DNA from: Hydrogenimonas sp.
Lineage (GTDB): Bacteria > Campylobacterota > Campylobacteria > Campylobacterales > Hydrogenimonadaceae
Direction of reading: 5' to 3'
Length of the DNA: 6,176 nucleotides
Assembly (NCBI GenBank): GCA_015494675.1
Contig: WGAW01000026.1
Coordinates: 1 to 6,176, forward strand
Within the stretch, counting starts at the first letter, position 1; each line of letters opens with the position of its first letter. Both the position numbers and the translations under genes were made by a program. Under the pieces are notes generated by a model. That model was given only the letters and a program-made list of their open reading frames with translations, was not told where the DNA came from and ran no database searches. Positions 1-6,176 of this stretch are shown here, one piece after another.

Positions 1-318
1 ATCAGGATCGAGGTCAACGACGAGCTCGGCGAGATTACGAGGCTTCTCGATGTTCTGGAGACCGATCCGCCGGCCGGTGCGGTGGTGGGGCTTATAACTT
101 TTCACTCGCTGGAAGATAGGCTCGTAAAACAGCGTTTCAGGAAGTGGAGCCGAAAGTGCATCTGCCCTCCGGGAGTCTACAGGTGCGAATGCGGAGGCAG
201 TCATGAATTGGGAGAGATGCCGGGCAGAAAACCCATGACGGCTACGGATGAGGAGCTCGAGCGCAACCCGCGAAGCAGAAGCGCGAAACTGAGATGTTTT
301 CATTTCAAGGGGCAATAG
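1..318 (+). CDS. rsmH: RsmH, 16S rRNA (cytosine-1402-N4)-methyltransferase, C-terminal 105 residues (5' end outside window)
   Basis: RsmH (older name MraW) is a cytoplasmic SAM-dependent enzyme that methylates N4 of C1402 in the ribosomal P site of 16S rRNA. The frame is open from base 1 and ends at TAG 316-318. The full protein is usually about 300 residues, so roughly two thirds lie upstream. Family signatures are clear: RIEVNDELGEI at the left edge, then ITFHSLEDRLVKQRFR (the FHSLEDR block, bases about 91-135), a Cys-rich segment with CIC and CEC pairs six residues apart (bases about 157-198), GRKPMTATDEEL, and the terminal NPRSRSAKLR block. The Cys pairs are common in this family and may bind metal, which is inference. 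An in-frame GTG at 82 is an internal Val codon, not a start. Downstream, rsmH is followed after 7 bases by an FtsL-like gene, the order found in dcw cell-wall/division clusters. Confidence 0.96.
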   Translation: MRIEVNDELGEITRLLDVLETDPPAGAVVGLITFHSLEDRLVKQRFRKWSRKCICPPGVYRCECGGSHELGEMPGRKPMTATDEELERNPRSRSAKLRCFHFKGQ

Positions 319-325
319 AGTTAAA

Positions 326-643
326 ATGGGTGAAAAAAAGGTCGCTGAAAATTTTATGCATGAAAGCATTAAAGAAAAGATGGAATTGGCCGATAGTATC
401 AGTGAGACCGTTTACGATGGCACGGCGGATTGGCAGTTTCTATTTATCGTCATCATCACGATTTTCATAACTCTCCTTCTTTTAATGCCGAAGATATATC
501 TGCGAAATTCGATCTATTACGAAAGCCGTGCCATCGACCGTCTCGAGACCCAGTACGGTGCTCTTCTCGAAGAGCATAAACTCCTTAGCCGCAAGGTCGA
601 GGGTCTGAAGGTCAAAAATCAGATCCTCGACACCATTTTTTAG
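326..643 (+). CDS. Small single-pass membrane protein with FtsL/DivIC-like topology
   Basis: The predicted protein has 105 residues. A charged cytoplasmic N-terminus of about 35 residues is followed by one hydrophobic segment (about residues 37-54, FLFIVIITIFITLLLLM) and then a charged helix rich in Leu, Glu and Lys (about 64-100) with heptad-like spacing, typical of a periplasmic coiled coil. This is the layout of FtsL and DivIC, which form a complex with FtsB/FtsQ and help recruit and activate septal peptidoglycan synthesis. FtsL proteins are very poorly conserved in sequence, so the assignment rests on size, topology and position directly after rsmH. The ATG at 326 lies 7 bases after the rsmH stop and has only a weak ribosome binding site (AAGGGG about 13 bases upstream). 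An in-frame ATG at 356 would shorten the protein by ten residues and is possible. The gene reads like its neighbours in base composition. An unrelated coiled-coil membrane protein remains possible. Confidence 0.8.
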   Translation: MGEKKVAENFMHESIKEKMELADSISETVYDGTADWQFLFIVIITIFITLLLLMPKIYLRNSIYYESRAIDRLETQYGALLEEHKLLSRKVEGLKVKNQILDTIF

Positions 644-653
644 GCAAACTCCG

Positions 654-3600
654 ATGATAGAGAAGTTTGTACGCTTCGCCATCGAGAAGCCTATACTCAA
701 CCATATATTTCTCGTCTTTATGTTCATTCTCTCCATTTTTGCCTATATAAACATACCCAAAGAGATATTTCCTCCCGCGAACCTCGACAGAATAGTCGTA
801 ACCGGCCACTACTCCGGTGCGAGTGCGGACCTGCTCGACAAGATGGCCGTACACTCGATAGAGGACGGTCTGAAGAATTTGAGCGAAATAGATACCATAG
901 AGTCCGTGATCAAAAACGGCTCTTTCTCGATAGGTGCCGACATCAAGCCGGGAAACGATGCGGACCTGGCTCTAAGTGACGTTAAAGATATAGTTGCAAA
1001 TATCCGGCGGGATCTGCCTGCGGATATGGACGAGCCCATAGCAAAGGTGGCTAAAAGAAGTTTTCCTCTCGTTATCATAGCGGTAGCCGGCGAGGTTCCG
1101 AAAAAGAGGCTGCTTCAGGTTGCCCGGGAGATTAAGAGCGACCTGGCCGACTTCAAGGACCTTAGCGACATAGCCGTCTACGGCGATGCCGACGATGAGC
1201 TCGACATACTTCTGAATTCCGAAAAGATTGCGGCTTACGGACTTACGAAGCGCTCTGTCGTAAGCGCTCTGTCGAATATCGCCTCCATATTTCCTATAGG
1301 CTCGATCAAGGAGCGGGGCAACCACCTTTTCGTAAGCACGATAAACGGGGAGAAAGATGCGAAGGCCCTGAGTGAGACGCTTTTAAGGGTAGACGGAAAG
1401 ACGATCAGGCTCAAAGATATCGCTGAGGTGAGGTTTACACTGAGCGATCCGTCTGAGATATCACACTTCAACGGTATAAAAAACGTCTCCATCTCGGTAA
1501 GCAAGTCTGAAGAGGGCAACGCGATAGCCCTTTCAAAGCAGATAAGAGAGCTGCTTTCGGGCTACTCTAAGCGGTATGAGAATCTTACCTTCAATGTCTA
1601 CACCGATACTTCCATATGGATAAAGAACCGACTAAATACCGTAGTCTCCAATATAATCTTCGGTCTGAGTCTCGTATTTTTGTCGATGCTTCTTTTCGTC
1701 AATGCCAGAATCGCACTCGTCGTCGCGGTAGGCATTCCGGTTAGTTTCATGATAGGTCTGGTCGCCTCCGAGATTCTCGGCTACAGCCTCAATATGCTCA
1801 CGCTTCTGGGTACTCTGATAGCCCTGGGTATGCTCGTGGACGAAGCTATCGTCGTCGCCGAAAACATCTATCGCTATATAGAAGAGGGGATGGAGCCGAA
1901 AGAGGCGGCCATAAAAGGTTCCGTGGAGATGTTCCCCGCGGTTCTTACCGCCACGATGACGACCGTATTCGCGTTTTTGCCGCTTCTGATGCTCAGCGGC
2001 AAACTGGGTGAGTTCATAAAAGTGCTTCCGGTCATGATAAGCATTCTGCTTTTAAGCTCGCTCTTCGAGGCGTTCTATTTTCTTCCTCTGCATGCGAAAG
2101 ATATACTCAAACCGACAAAAGAAGCAAGCTTCACACGCCGCTTCTGGGAGAAAAACTATAAAATCTACGCGGCTATTTTGCGCCCCATGGTCAGACACAG
2201 GTATCTTTCCATATCTTTAATGCTTCTTTTTATCGGATCTGCGACCTACCTGCTTGCAAAGCAGAGCCGTTTTCAGCTCTTTCCCGATTTCGACACCACC
2301 CAGATATATGTAAACGGCGAGGTAGATATAAACAACGACCTCTTCGAAAACGAAAAGATAGTCACACAACTGGAGCGGGAACTGCTCAAGAGGCTTCCCG
2401 AAGAGGATGTATCTTCGATAACCGCAGTAATAGGGCTGAAGGTAGACAGCAACAACAAAGGGGAGCATGCGGACAATCTGTTTCATATATTTGTAAATCT
2501 TCATGAACCGGTGCCGAAAAACTTTTTCGACCGCTATATAAACCCGTATCTAAGCCCTGAATACAACGACTCCGACATGATGAGAAAGCGTTCGGCGCAG
2601 GAGGTAGCGGCACAGATTCAGAAGATCGTAGAGCCCTTCAGGCATAAAAAGGACAGCTACGGACCGCTCTTTAAAGAGTTGAATGTGATAGTTCCGCAGG
2701 CCGGTATCGTAAAGAGCGATATCGAGATATCTTTCGGTGGTGATGCCCAAAAGGTCCGTTCGGCGCTCAAAAAGGTGGAAGAGGAGCTCTCTAAAATCGA
2801 GGGGGTGCAGAACATAAGCGACGATGCTAAAGAGGGTGAAGACGAACTGAAGCTAAGGCTTAACAGGTACGGTCAGAGGCTCGGGTTTACCGAAGGTGCC
2901 CTGACCGCCGCGCTTCAGCCGTTTTTTCTAAAAGGCGAGTATGCGAAGATGTTCAACGACGAGGGTCTGGTACGCATCCGCATGGAAGATCTGGGCAAGG
3001 ATCGGTACGAGACGCTGAAGCGCTTCGAACTTCAGGTTCCGGGCCGCATGGAATGGGTGAAGCTTTACGAGATAGCGGATTTTGAGAGAAAGAGGAGTTT
3101 TGCGAAGATCTTCAAAGTCGACGGAGAGAGGGTCAGCACCGTCTATGCCTCTTTGAACAAGCGTCTCGTCACATCCGCCGAGGTGATGGAGAGACTCGCT
3201 CCGCTTTTCAAGAGTCTCGAAAAAGAGGGGGTCTTTATAGATATAAAAGGTGAAGAGAAGGAGAACCGAACCGTAAAACGGGAGATCATACAGTCGGCGG
3301 TCATAGCGATCTTTCTGATCTTTGTAGCACTCGTCTGGATGTTCGATTCGATCGCTCTGCCGCTGATAACACTCTCGACGATACCGCTTTCGATACTCGG
3401 TGTTCTGATAGGCCACTATATCATGGGAATAAACCTGACGATGCCGAGTCTAATAGGTATAGTGGGGCTCTCGGGAGTCGTCGTAAACGACGGTCTGATA
3501 ATGATAGATTTCATAAAAAAGTGCAAAGACCTGGATTCGCTGCTGGAGAGGGCCAAGCTGAGACTCAGACCGATTCTGCTGACATCCATAACGACGGTCC

Positions 3601-3767
3601 TTGGGCTCTCTTCACTAATGTTTTTCGCCTCCGGGCAGGCATTGATTTTGCAGCCGATGGCGATAACGTTGGGATTCGGACTGATCTGGGCGACGGTACT
3701 TAACCTCTATTTCGTACCTCTGCTCTTTTCGATTCTATACAAAATAGAGATAAAGCACCCGAAATGA
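654..3767 (+). CDS. RND-superfamily inner-membrane transporter (AcrB-type efflux pump subunit)
   Basis: This is a complete 1037-residue protein, the normal length for HAE-type RND pumps, which are trimeric proton-driven exporters of the inner membrane. The two-fold repeat is visible. TM1 (about 14-34) is followed by a large periplasmic region (about 35-325), then TM2-TM6 (about 329-478). TM7 (about 516-535) is followed by the LFPDFD motif and a second periplasmic region (about 545-870), then TM8-TM12 (about 877-1028). The TM4 proton-relay block reads GMLVDEAIVVAEN, with D396 and E397 at the AcrB D407/D408 positions. The TM10 block reads GLSGVVVNDGLIMIDF (N945, D946) and so lacks the lysine equivalent to AcrB K940. 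TM11 starts with RLRPILLTSITT. The start is ATG at 654, ten bases after the preceding stop, with a weak AGG at 642-644. No periplasmic adaptor (MFP) or TolC-like gene is in view, so the partners and substrate are unknown. It probably shares the transcript of rsmH and the FtsL-like gene. Confidence 0.94.
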   Translation: MIEKFVRFAIEKPILNHIFLVFMFILSIFAYINIPKEIFPPANLDRIVVTGHYSGASADLLDKMAVHSIEDGLKNLSEIDTIESVIKNGSFSIGADIKPGNDADLALSDVKDIVANIRRDLPADMDEPIAKVAKRSFPLVIIAVAGEVPKKRLLQVAREIKSDLADFKDLSDIAVYGDADDELDILLNSEKIAAYGLTKRSVVSALSNIASIFPIGSIKERGNHLFVSTINGEKDAKALSETLLRVDGKTIRLKDIAEVRFTLSDPSEISHFNGIKNVSISVSKSEEGNAIALSKQIRELLSGYSKRYENLTFNVYTDTSIWIKNRLNTVVSNIIFGLSLVFLSMLLFVNARIALVVAVGIPVSFMIGLVASEILGYSLNMLTLLGTLIALGMLVDEAIVVAENIYRYIEEGMEPKEAAIKGSVEMFPAVLTATMTTVFAFLPLLMLSGKLGEFIKVLPVMISILLLSSLFEAFYFLPLHAKDILKPTKEASFTRRFWEKNYKIYAAILRPMVRHRYLSISLMLLFIGSATYLLAKQSRFQLFPDFDTTQIYVNGEVDINNDLFENEKIVTQLERELLKRLPEEDVSSITAVIGLKVDSNNKGEHADNLFHIFVNLHEPVPKNFFDRYINPYLSPEYNDSDMMRKRSAQEVAAQIQKIVEPFRHKKDSYGPLFKELNVIVPQAGIVKSDIEISFGGDAQKVRSALKKVEEELSKIEGVQNISDDAKEGEDELKLRLNRYGQRLGFTEGALTAALQPFFLKGEYAKMFNDEGLVRIRMEDLGKDRYETLKRFELQVPGRMEWVKLYEIADFERKRSFAKIFKVDGERVSTVYASLNKRLVTSAEVMERLAPLFKSLEKEGVFIDIKGEEKENRTVKREIIQSAVIAIFLIFVALVWMFDSIALPLITLSTIPLSILGVLIGHYIMGINLTMPSLIGIVGLSGVVVNDGLIMIDFIKKCKDLDSLLERAKLRLRPILLTSITTVLGLSSLMFFASGQALILQPMAITLGFGLIWATVLNLYFVPLLFSILYKIEIKHPK
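1248..1274 (+). repeat. Tandem 13-base direct repeat inside the RND gene
   Basis: The 13-mer AAGCGCTCTGTCG occurs at 1248-1260 and again at 1262-1274, separated by one base. The 14-base period is not a multiple of three, so the copies are read in different frames and encode KRSV and SALS within a continuous ORF. It is probably a chance or slippage product with no separate function. Confidence 0.75.
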
Positions 3768-3797
3768 CGACTATTTGAGTAAATTTAAGCTCATCTT

Positions 3798-3806
3798 TGT
3801 GATAAT
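3798..3806 (+). promoter_or_regulatory. Candidate extended -10 promoter for the acyltransferase-receptor pair
   Basis: TGTGATAAT matches an extended -10 element (TGn followed by five of six bases of TATAAT). A TTGAGT at 3775-3780 resembles a -35 box but the spacer is 20 bp, longer than ideal. Transcription would start near 3813, giving a leader of about 20 bases before the ATG at 3835. AT-rich DNA yields such matches by chance, so this is a weak call. Confidence 0.35.
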
Positions 3807-3821
3807 TATTCTTAAAGCAAC

Positions 3822-3828
3822 AAGGTGG
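3822..3828 (+). promoter_or_regulatory. Ribosome binding site that fixes the acyltransferase start
   Basis: AAGGTGG is a strong Shine-Dalgarno-like sequence ending six bases before the ATG at 3835. It decides that start over the longer in-frame TTG at 3775, and it is stronger than the sites in front of the left-hand genes. Confidence 0.75.
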
Positions 3829-3834
3829 TTACAA

Positions 3835-4419
3835 ATGTTCAAATGTATTGAAGTAAAAGATCAGGAGTTGATAAAGGAAATTTATCGTTTTAGGTATAGA
3901 GTGGCTTTGGAAGAGGATATTTTGCCTGAAGGAAAAGAGTTTAAAGAGGCTTATGAGGCTGATGAATATGATAAATACAGTATACAGTACGCAGTACTTG
4001 ACGATGATGGGAGAATAGCTGCATGTATGCGACTTGTTCATCACTCTCCAATCGGATATCCGGCATCAAACAATTTGCCGAAATTTGAGAGTGAGAAGAG
4101 TAATTTACTCTCAAATAATGAGACTGGAGAGCTCTCTAGAATTTTTATAAGGAAAGATTGCCGGGGCATGAAGAGTACGAGAAATATTGTTGAGGCTATA
4201 AAGCCACTTGCCGGACAAAAACTCATAGATTTGGAGTTGACATATACATATGGGGCTTTGGAAAAGAGCTTTTACAGGTTTCTAATCATGTTAAAAATGC
4301 CATATAGACAAATAGGTCCATATCATTTATATGGAAATAGGAAAAGGGCTTTGTGTATTATGTACACACAAGAGTATGCACAATTAAACAAGGAATTTTT
4401 TAGTGAAACGGTATTTTGA
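3835..4419 (+). CDS. LuxI/N-acyl amino acid synthase-like GNAT acyltransferase
   Basis: The 194-residue soluble protein has no signal peptide or membrane segment. Its pattern fits the acyltransferase branch that includes LuxI-type autoinducer synthases, FeeM-type N-acyl amino acid synthases and the PEP-CTERM/exosortase-associated acyltransferases. In order: an FRYRV block (residues 19-23), EADEYDKYS (41-49), a strand with DDDGRIAACMRLV (56-68, R66), GELSRIFI (98-105, with E99 and R102 at the ELSR signature), a basic KDCRG (107-111), ALEKSFYRFL (141-150) and IGPYHLYGNRKRA (160-172), which resembles the conserved tail of the exosortase-associated group. Family knowledge suggests acyl transfer from acyl-ACP or acyl-CoA to an amino group, but the acceptor here is unknown. 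No exosortase or PEP-CTERM protein is visible. The gene is strongly AT-rich compared with the RND gene. It overlaps the receptor gene by 17 bases, which implies translational coupling. Another GNAT-fold N-acyltransferase role is possible. Confidence 0.78.
   Translation: MFKCIEVKDQELIKEIYRFRYRVALEEDILPEGKEFKEAYEADEYDKYSIQYAVLDDDGRIAACMRLVHHSPIGYPASNNLPKFESEKSNLLSNNETGELSRIFIRKDCRGMKSTRNIVEAIKPLAGQKLIDLELTYTYGALEKSFYRFLIMLKMPYRQIGPYHLYGNRKRALCIMYTQEYAQLNKEFFSETVF
4390..4394 (+). promoter_or_regulatory. Ribosome binding site for the TonB-dependent receptor, inside the upstream gene
   Basis: AAGGA ends eight bases before the GTG at 4403 and lies within the last codons of the acyltransferase gene. 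It supports the GTG start, which is needed to include the signal peptide, and a coupled two-gene transcript. Confidence 0.65.
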
Positions 4420-6176
4420 GATATTGTTTATATTATCTATCTTGATGATTCCCTCTTTTGCTGAGAGTGATGCCGTAAAAGATTTGATTAACAGCATTGA
4501 TAAAGATGCTCAAATTATTGAAGAGTTGGCAGAAAAAACTAGAAGCAGTGAACCATATCAGCCTTACATTATTTCTGTATTCAGCGGTAGGGAACTTGAA
4601 AAAGTTGGAGTAGTAAACCTTAAAGATGCTTTAACGCTTGTGCCGGAGGTCGATATAGCTACGGATAATATGGATAATCAGCAGGTGATTTTACGCGGGT
4701 CAAATCCGTTTGCCTTCGGTCAAAGTAAGCTTTTTATTGACGGTATAGAGGTTAACAACTTATATTCTGACGGATATGGTTCATGGTTCTCTATGCCTAT
4801 AGAGTTTATAAAAAGGATAGAAGTTACCCGTGGACCCGGAGGAATAAGTAACGGCGTAAATGCGTATGCGGGTTCAATCAGAGTCATCACCTATGCCGAA
4901 CATCTGCCTATGGAAAAAAACTCCAAAAAGGTTGTCGCAAAGGCTGGAAGTTATGAGTATCGATTGGGTGGAACCGTTTTAAGGCAAAATGTAGGCGATC
5001 TTTCTGTTTATGTTGACCTATATTATCAAAAAGACGATAAATCGTTGCAGGTAGGTAAGGATGCCCTCTCTACAGGGCGCTATGGTGCCGTTAATGTTCC
5101 GCTTTCACAGGAAGGTGAGGCACCTTTGTGGATGCGCAGCTATATGGCGGGATTACGTTTGCAATATGGCGCTTTGAGGCTTGATGCAAGAACGCTATAT
5201 TATGAAAGAGGAAGTGCATTCGGCATCAACGGTATGCTTCCTCAGCCGAAAGATCACGCAAAATTTCCATTCTCGTATGCCCAAATAAGTTACAATAAAA
5301 CCTTCAAAGAGTGGTACTTTTCTATTAACGGTGGAATAAAGCTCAGTTCATTCAAGAGTGCCTCTATGTTGACTCCAGAGGGGTTTGTCACACCGGTTAC
5401 ATTAACAACTGCCGGATTCATTAACCAACCTCTTGTTTTTGCAGAAGGTTTTTACGGAGTTCATGAAGTTGATCAGCGTCAAATCTATCAGAGTGCATAT
5501 TCATCTTTCAGAGGTTTCAAGATGCACCGGGTTGACTTGGGCTACTTTGTTTCAAAAGAGGAGACAACCAAAGAGGCAACAATAACAACTGACCGCTCGG
5601 ATGGGATAGGCTTGGTGGATTACTCACAAACACTTCCTTTTACTGACCCCAATGCGGAGCGAACTACATGGCGATTTTTTGTACAGGACCGTTATCATCA
5701 TTCCGAAAATTTGACGCTGCAGGCCGGTTTGAATATCGAAAAAAACAGTAATATCTCTACACAGTTTAATCCTCGTGTTTCGGCGGTTTATCAGCCGGAT
5801 GGGTCAAACGTCTATAAATTGATATATAGCAGGTCCATTAGAACACCATCATGGCAGGAGGTCTATACTCTGAATAATAACGCCCGGGTGGGCAACCACA
5901 ATCTTGATCCTGAAGTTGTCAATGCCTGGGAAGGAGCCTATATTCACAGGTTTGGAACCGACGAATTTGTTCAACTGAACCTTTTCTATTTAAAAAACAG
6001 TGATCAAATCGACAACCTAAACAGCGACCATCAGTACAGAAACAGCGGAAGCTCGGATATATGGGGTGCGACAGTCGAGTATAAAACACATATACTCAAT
6101 ATTGGACGACTCTATCTCAATTTTACGCAACTGAACGGAAAAAAATCCAACCATCAGCCGCTTGACAATGTAGCTA
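4403..6176 (+). CDS. TonB-dependent outer-membrane receptor (3' end outside window)
   Basis: The frame is open for 591 codons with no stop and runs off the right edge. TonB-dependent receptors are outer-membrane beta-barrels with an N-terminal plug that import siderophores, cobalamin, metals or other scarce ligands using TonB-ExbBD energy. Starting at GTG 4403, residues 1-20 form a signal peptide (KR, hydrophobic core, PSFA before ES). The later in-frame ATG at 4445 would destroy it. Residues 21-50 form a charged helix-like stretch, followed by the plug (about 53-165): LKDALTLVPEVDI, VILRGS, FIDGIEVNN, and RIEVTRGPGGISNG followed by AGSIRVIT. The barrel follows, with alternating aromatic strands and the family blocks FNPRVSAVYQ (455-464), RTPSW (480-484) and NLDPE (500-504) before WEGAY. 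Typical length is 650-750 residues, so the last strands are missing. The ligand cannot be read from the sequence. The overlap with the acyltransferase gene suggests a shared role. Confidence 0.93.
   Translation, partial: MKRYFEILFILSILMIPSFAESDAVKDLINSIDKDAQIIEELAEKTRSSEPYQPYIISVFSGRELEKVGVVNLKDALTLVPEVDIATDNMDNQQVILRGSNPFAFGQSKLFIDGIEVNNLYSDGYGSWFSMPIEFIKRIEVTRGPGGISNGVNAYAGSIRVITYAEHLPMEKNSKKVVAKAGSYEYRLGGTVLRQNVGDLSVYVDLYYQKDDKSLQVGKDALSTGRYGAVNVPLSQEGEAPLWMRSYMAGLRLQYGALRLDARTLYYERGSAFGINGMLPQPKDHAKFPFSYAQISYNKTFKEWYFSINGGIKLSSFKSASMLTPEGFVTPVTLTTAGFINQPLVFAEGFYGVHEVDQRQIYQSAYSSFRGFKMHRVDLGYFVSKEETTKEATITTDRSDGIGLVDYSQTLPFTDPNAERTTWRFFVQDRYHHSENLTLQAGLNIEKNSNISTQFNPRVSAVYQPDGSNVYKLIYSRSIRTPSWQEVYTLNNNARVGNHNLDPEVVNAWEGAYIHRFGTDEFVQLNLFYLKNSDQIDNLNSDHQYRNSGSSDIWGATVEYKTHILNIGRLYLNFTQLNGKKSNHQPLDNVA

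Larger units (their letters stand above)
3768..3834 (+). other. AT-rich intergenic gap at the junction between the two gene groups
   Basis: This is a 67-base non-coding stretch between the RND stop and the acyltransferase start. It is clearly more AT-rich than the genes to its left. It holds a candidate promoter and a strong ribosome binding site, described separately. A TTG at 3775 opens the same frame as the acyltransferase and would add 20 residues, but it lacks a good ribosome binding site and the ATG at 3835 has one. No GC-rich hairpin followed by a T tract is present, so read-through from the upstream operon cannot be excluded. Confidence 0.7.

Noticed and set aside
82..84. GTG as the start of a short independent gene
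   Set aside because: The frame is open to the left edge and encodes RsmH-family residues upstream of the GTG, so this is an internal valine codon of rsmH.
2928..3416. Minus-strand open frame of 162 codons opposite the RND gene
   Set aside because: It is fully antisense to a well-supported RND domain, and its translation has no recognisable domain and an odd composition rich in Arg, Tyr and His. It is a shadow of the real frame.
3777..3792. Possible terminator hairpin after the RND gene (GAG...CTC around TAAATTTA)
   Set aside because: The stem is very short with no GC-rich pairing and no downstream T run, so it does not qualify as an intrinsic terminator.
3775..3834. N-terminal extension of the acyltransferase from TTG 3775, adding a hydrophobic stretch (FKLIFVIIIL)
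   Set aside because: TTG has no good ribosome binding site, while ATG 3835 has AAGGTGG at ideal spacing. The family fold begins right after that ATG, and the added residues come from AT-rich promoter-like DNA.
4097..4111. Perfect 7-base inverted repeat with a one-base centre (AGAGTAA / TTACTCT)
   Set aside because: It lies inside the acyltransferase coding region, is AT-rich and has no T tract after it. It is most likely chance or at most a weak mRNA fold.

Overview
The window looks like chromosomal DNA from a Gram-negative bacterium, most likely a member of the Campylobacterota (epsilon group). This is an inference from gene order (rsmH, then a short FtsL-like membrane protein, then no ftsI) and from protein style. 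It was not tested by any search. All genes lie on the + strand. No RNA gene, insertion sequence, CRISPR array or convincing terminator is visible.

Left part (1-3767) is a tightly packed run of three genes: the 3' end of rsmH (16S rRNA m4C1402 methyltransferase), a 105-residue single-pass membrane protein with an FtsL/DivIC-like layout, and a complete 1037-residue RND-family inner-membrane transporter. The gaps are only 7 and 10 bases, so they are probably co-transcribed. The transporter sits where a division gene such as ftsI would follow in many bacteria. No adaptor or outer-membrane channel gene is in view.

Right part (3768-6176) differs in character. After a 67-base AT-rich gap carrying a plausible extended -10 promoter and a strong Shine-Dalgarno sequence, a markedly more AT-rich gene encodes a 194-residue LuxI/N-acyl-amino-acid-synthase-like GNAT acyltransferase. 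It overlaps by 17 bases the start of a TonB-dependent outer-membrane receptor gene. That receptor gene begins with GTG, has its own ribosome binding site and a clear signal peptide, and runs off the right edge with 591 codons visible.

The most interesting signal is this second pair. An enzyme of a family that makes acylated amino-acid-like small molecules is physically coupled to an outer-membrane receptor of a family that imports scarce small molecules. A self-made acylated ligand recaptured or sensed by its own receptor is one possible reading, but it is a hypothesis. The base-composition change at about 3768 suggests that the pair is an accessory module placed next to a housekeeping operon.
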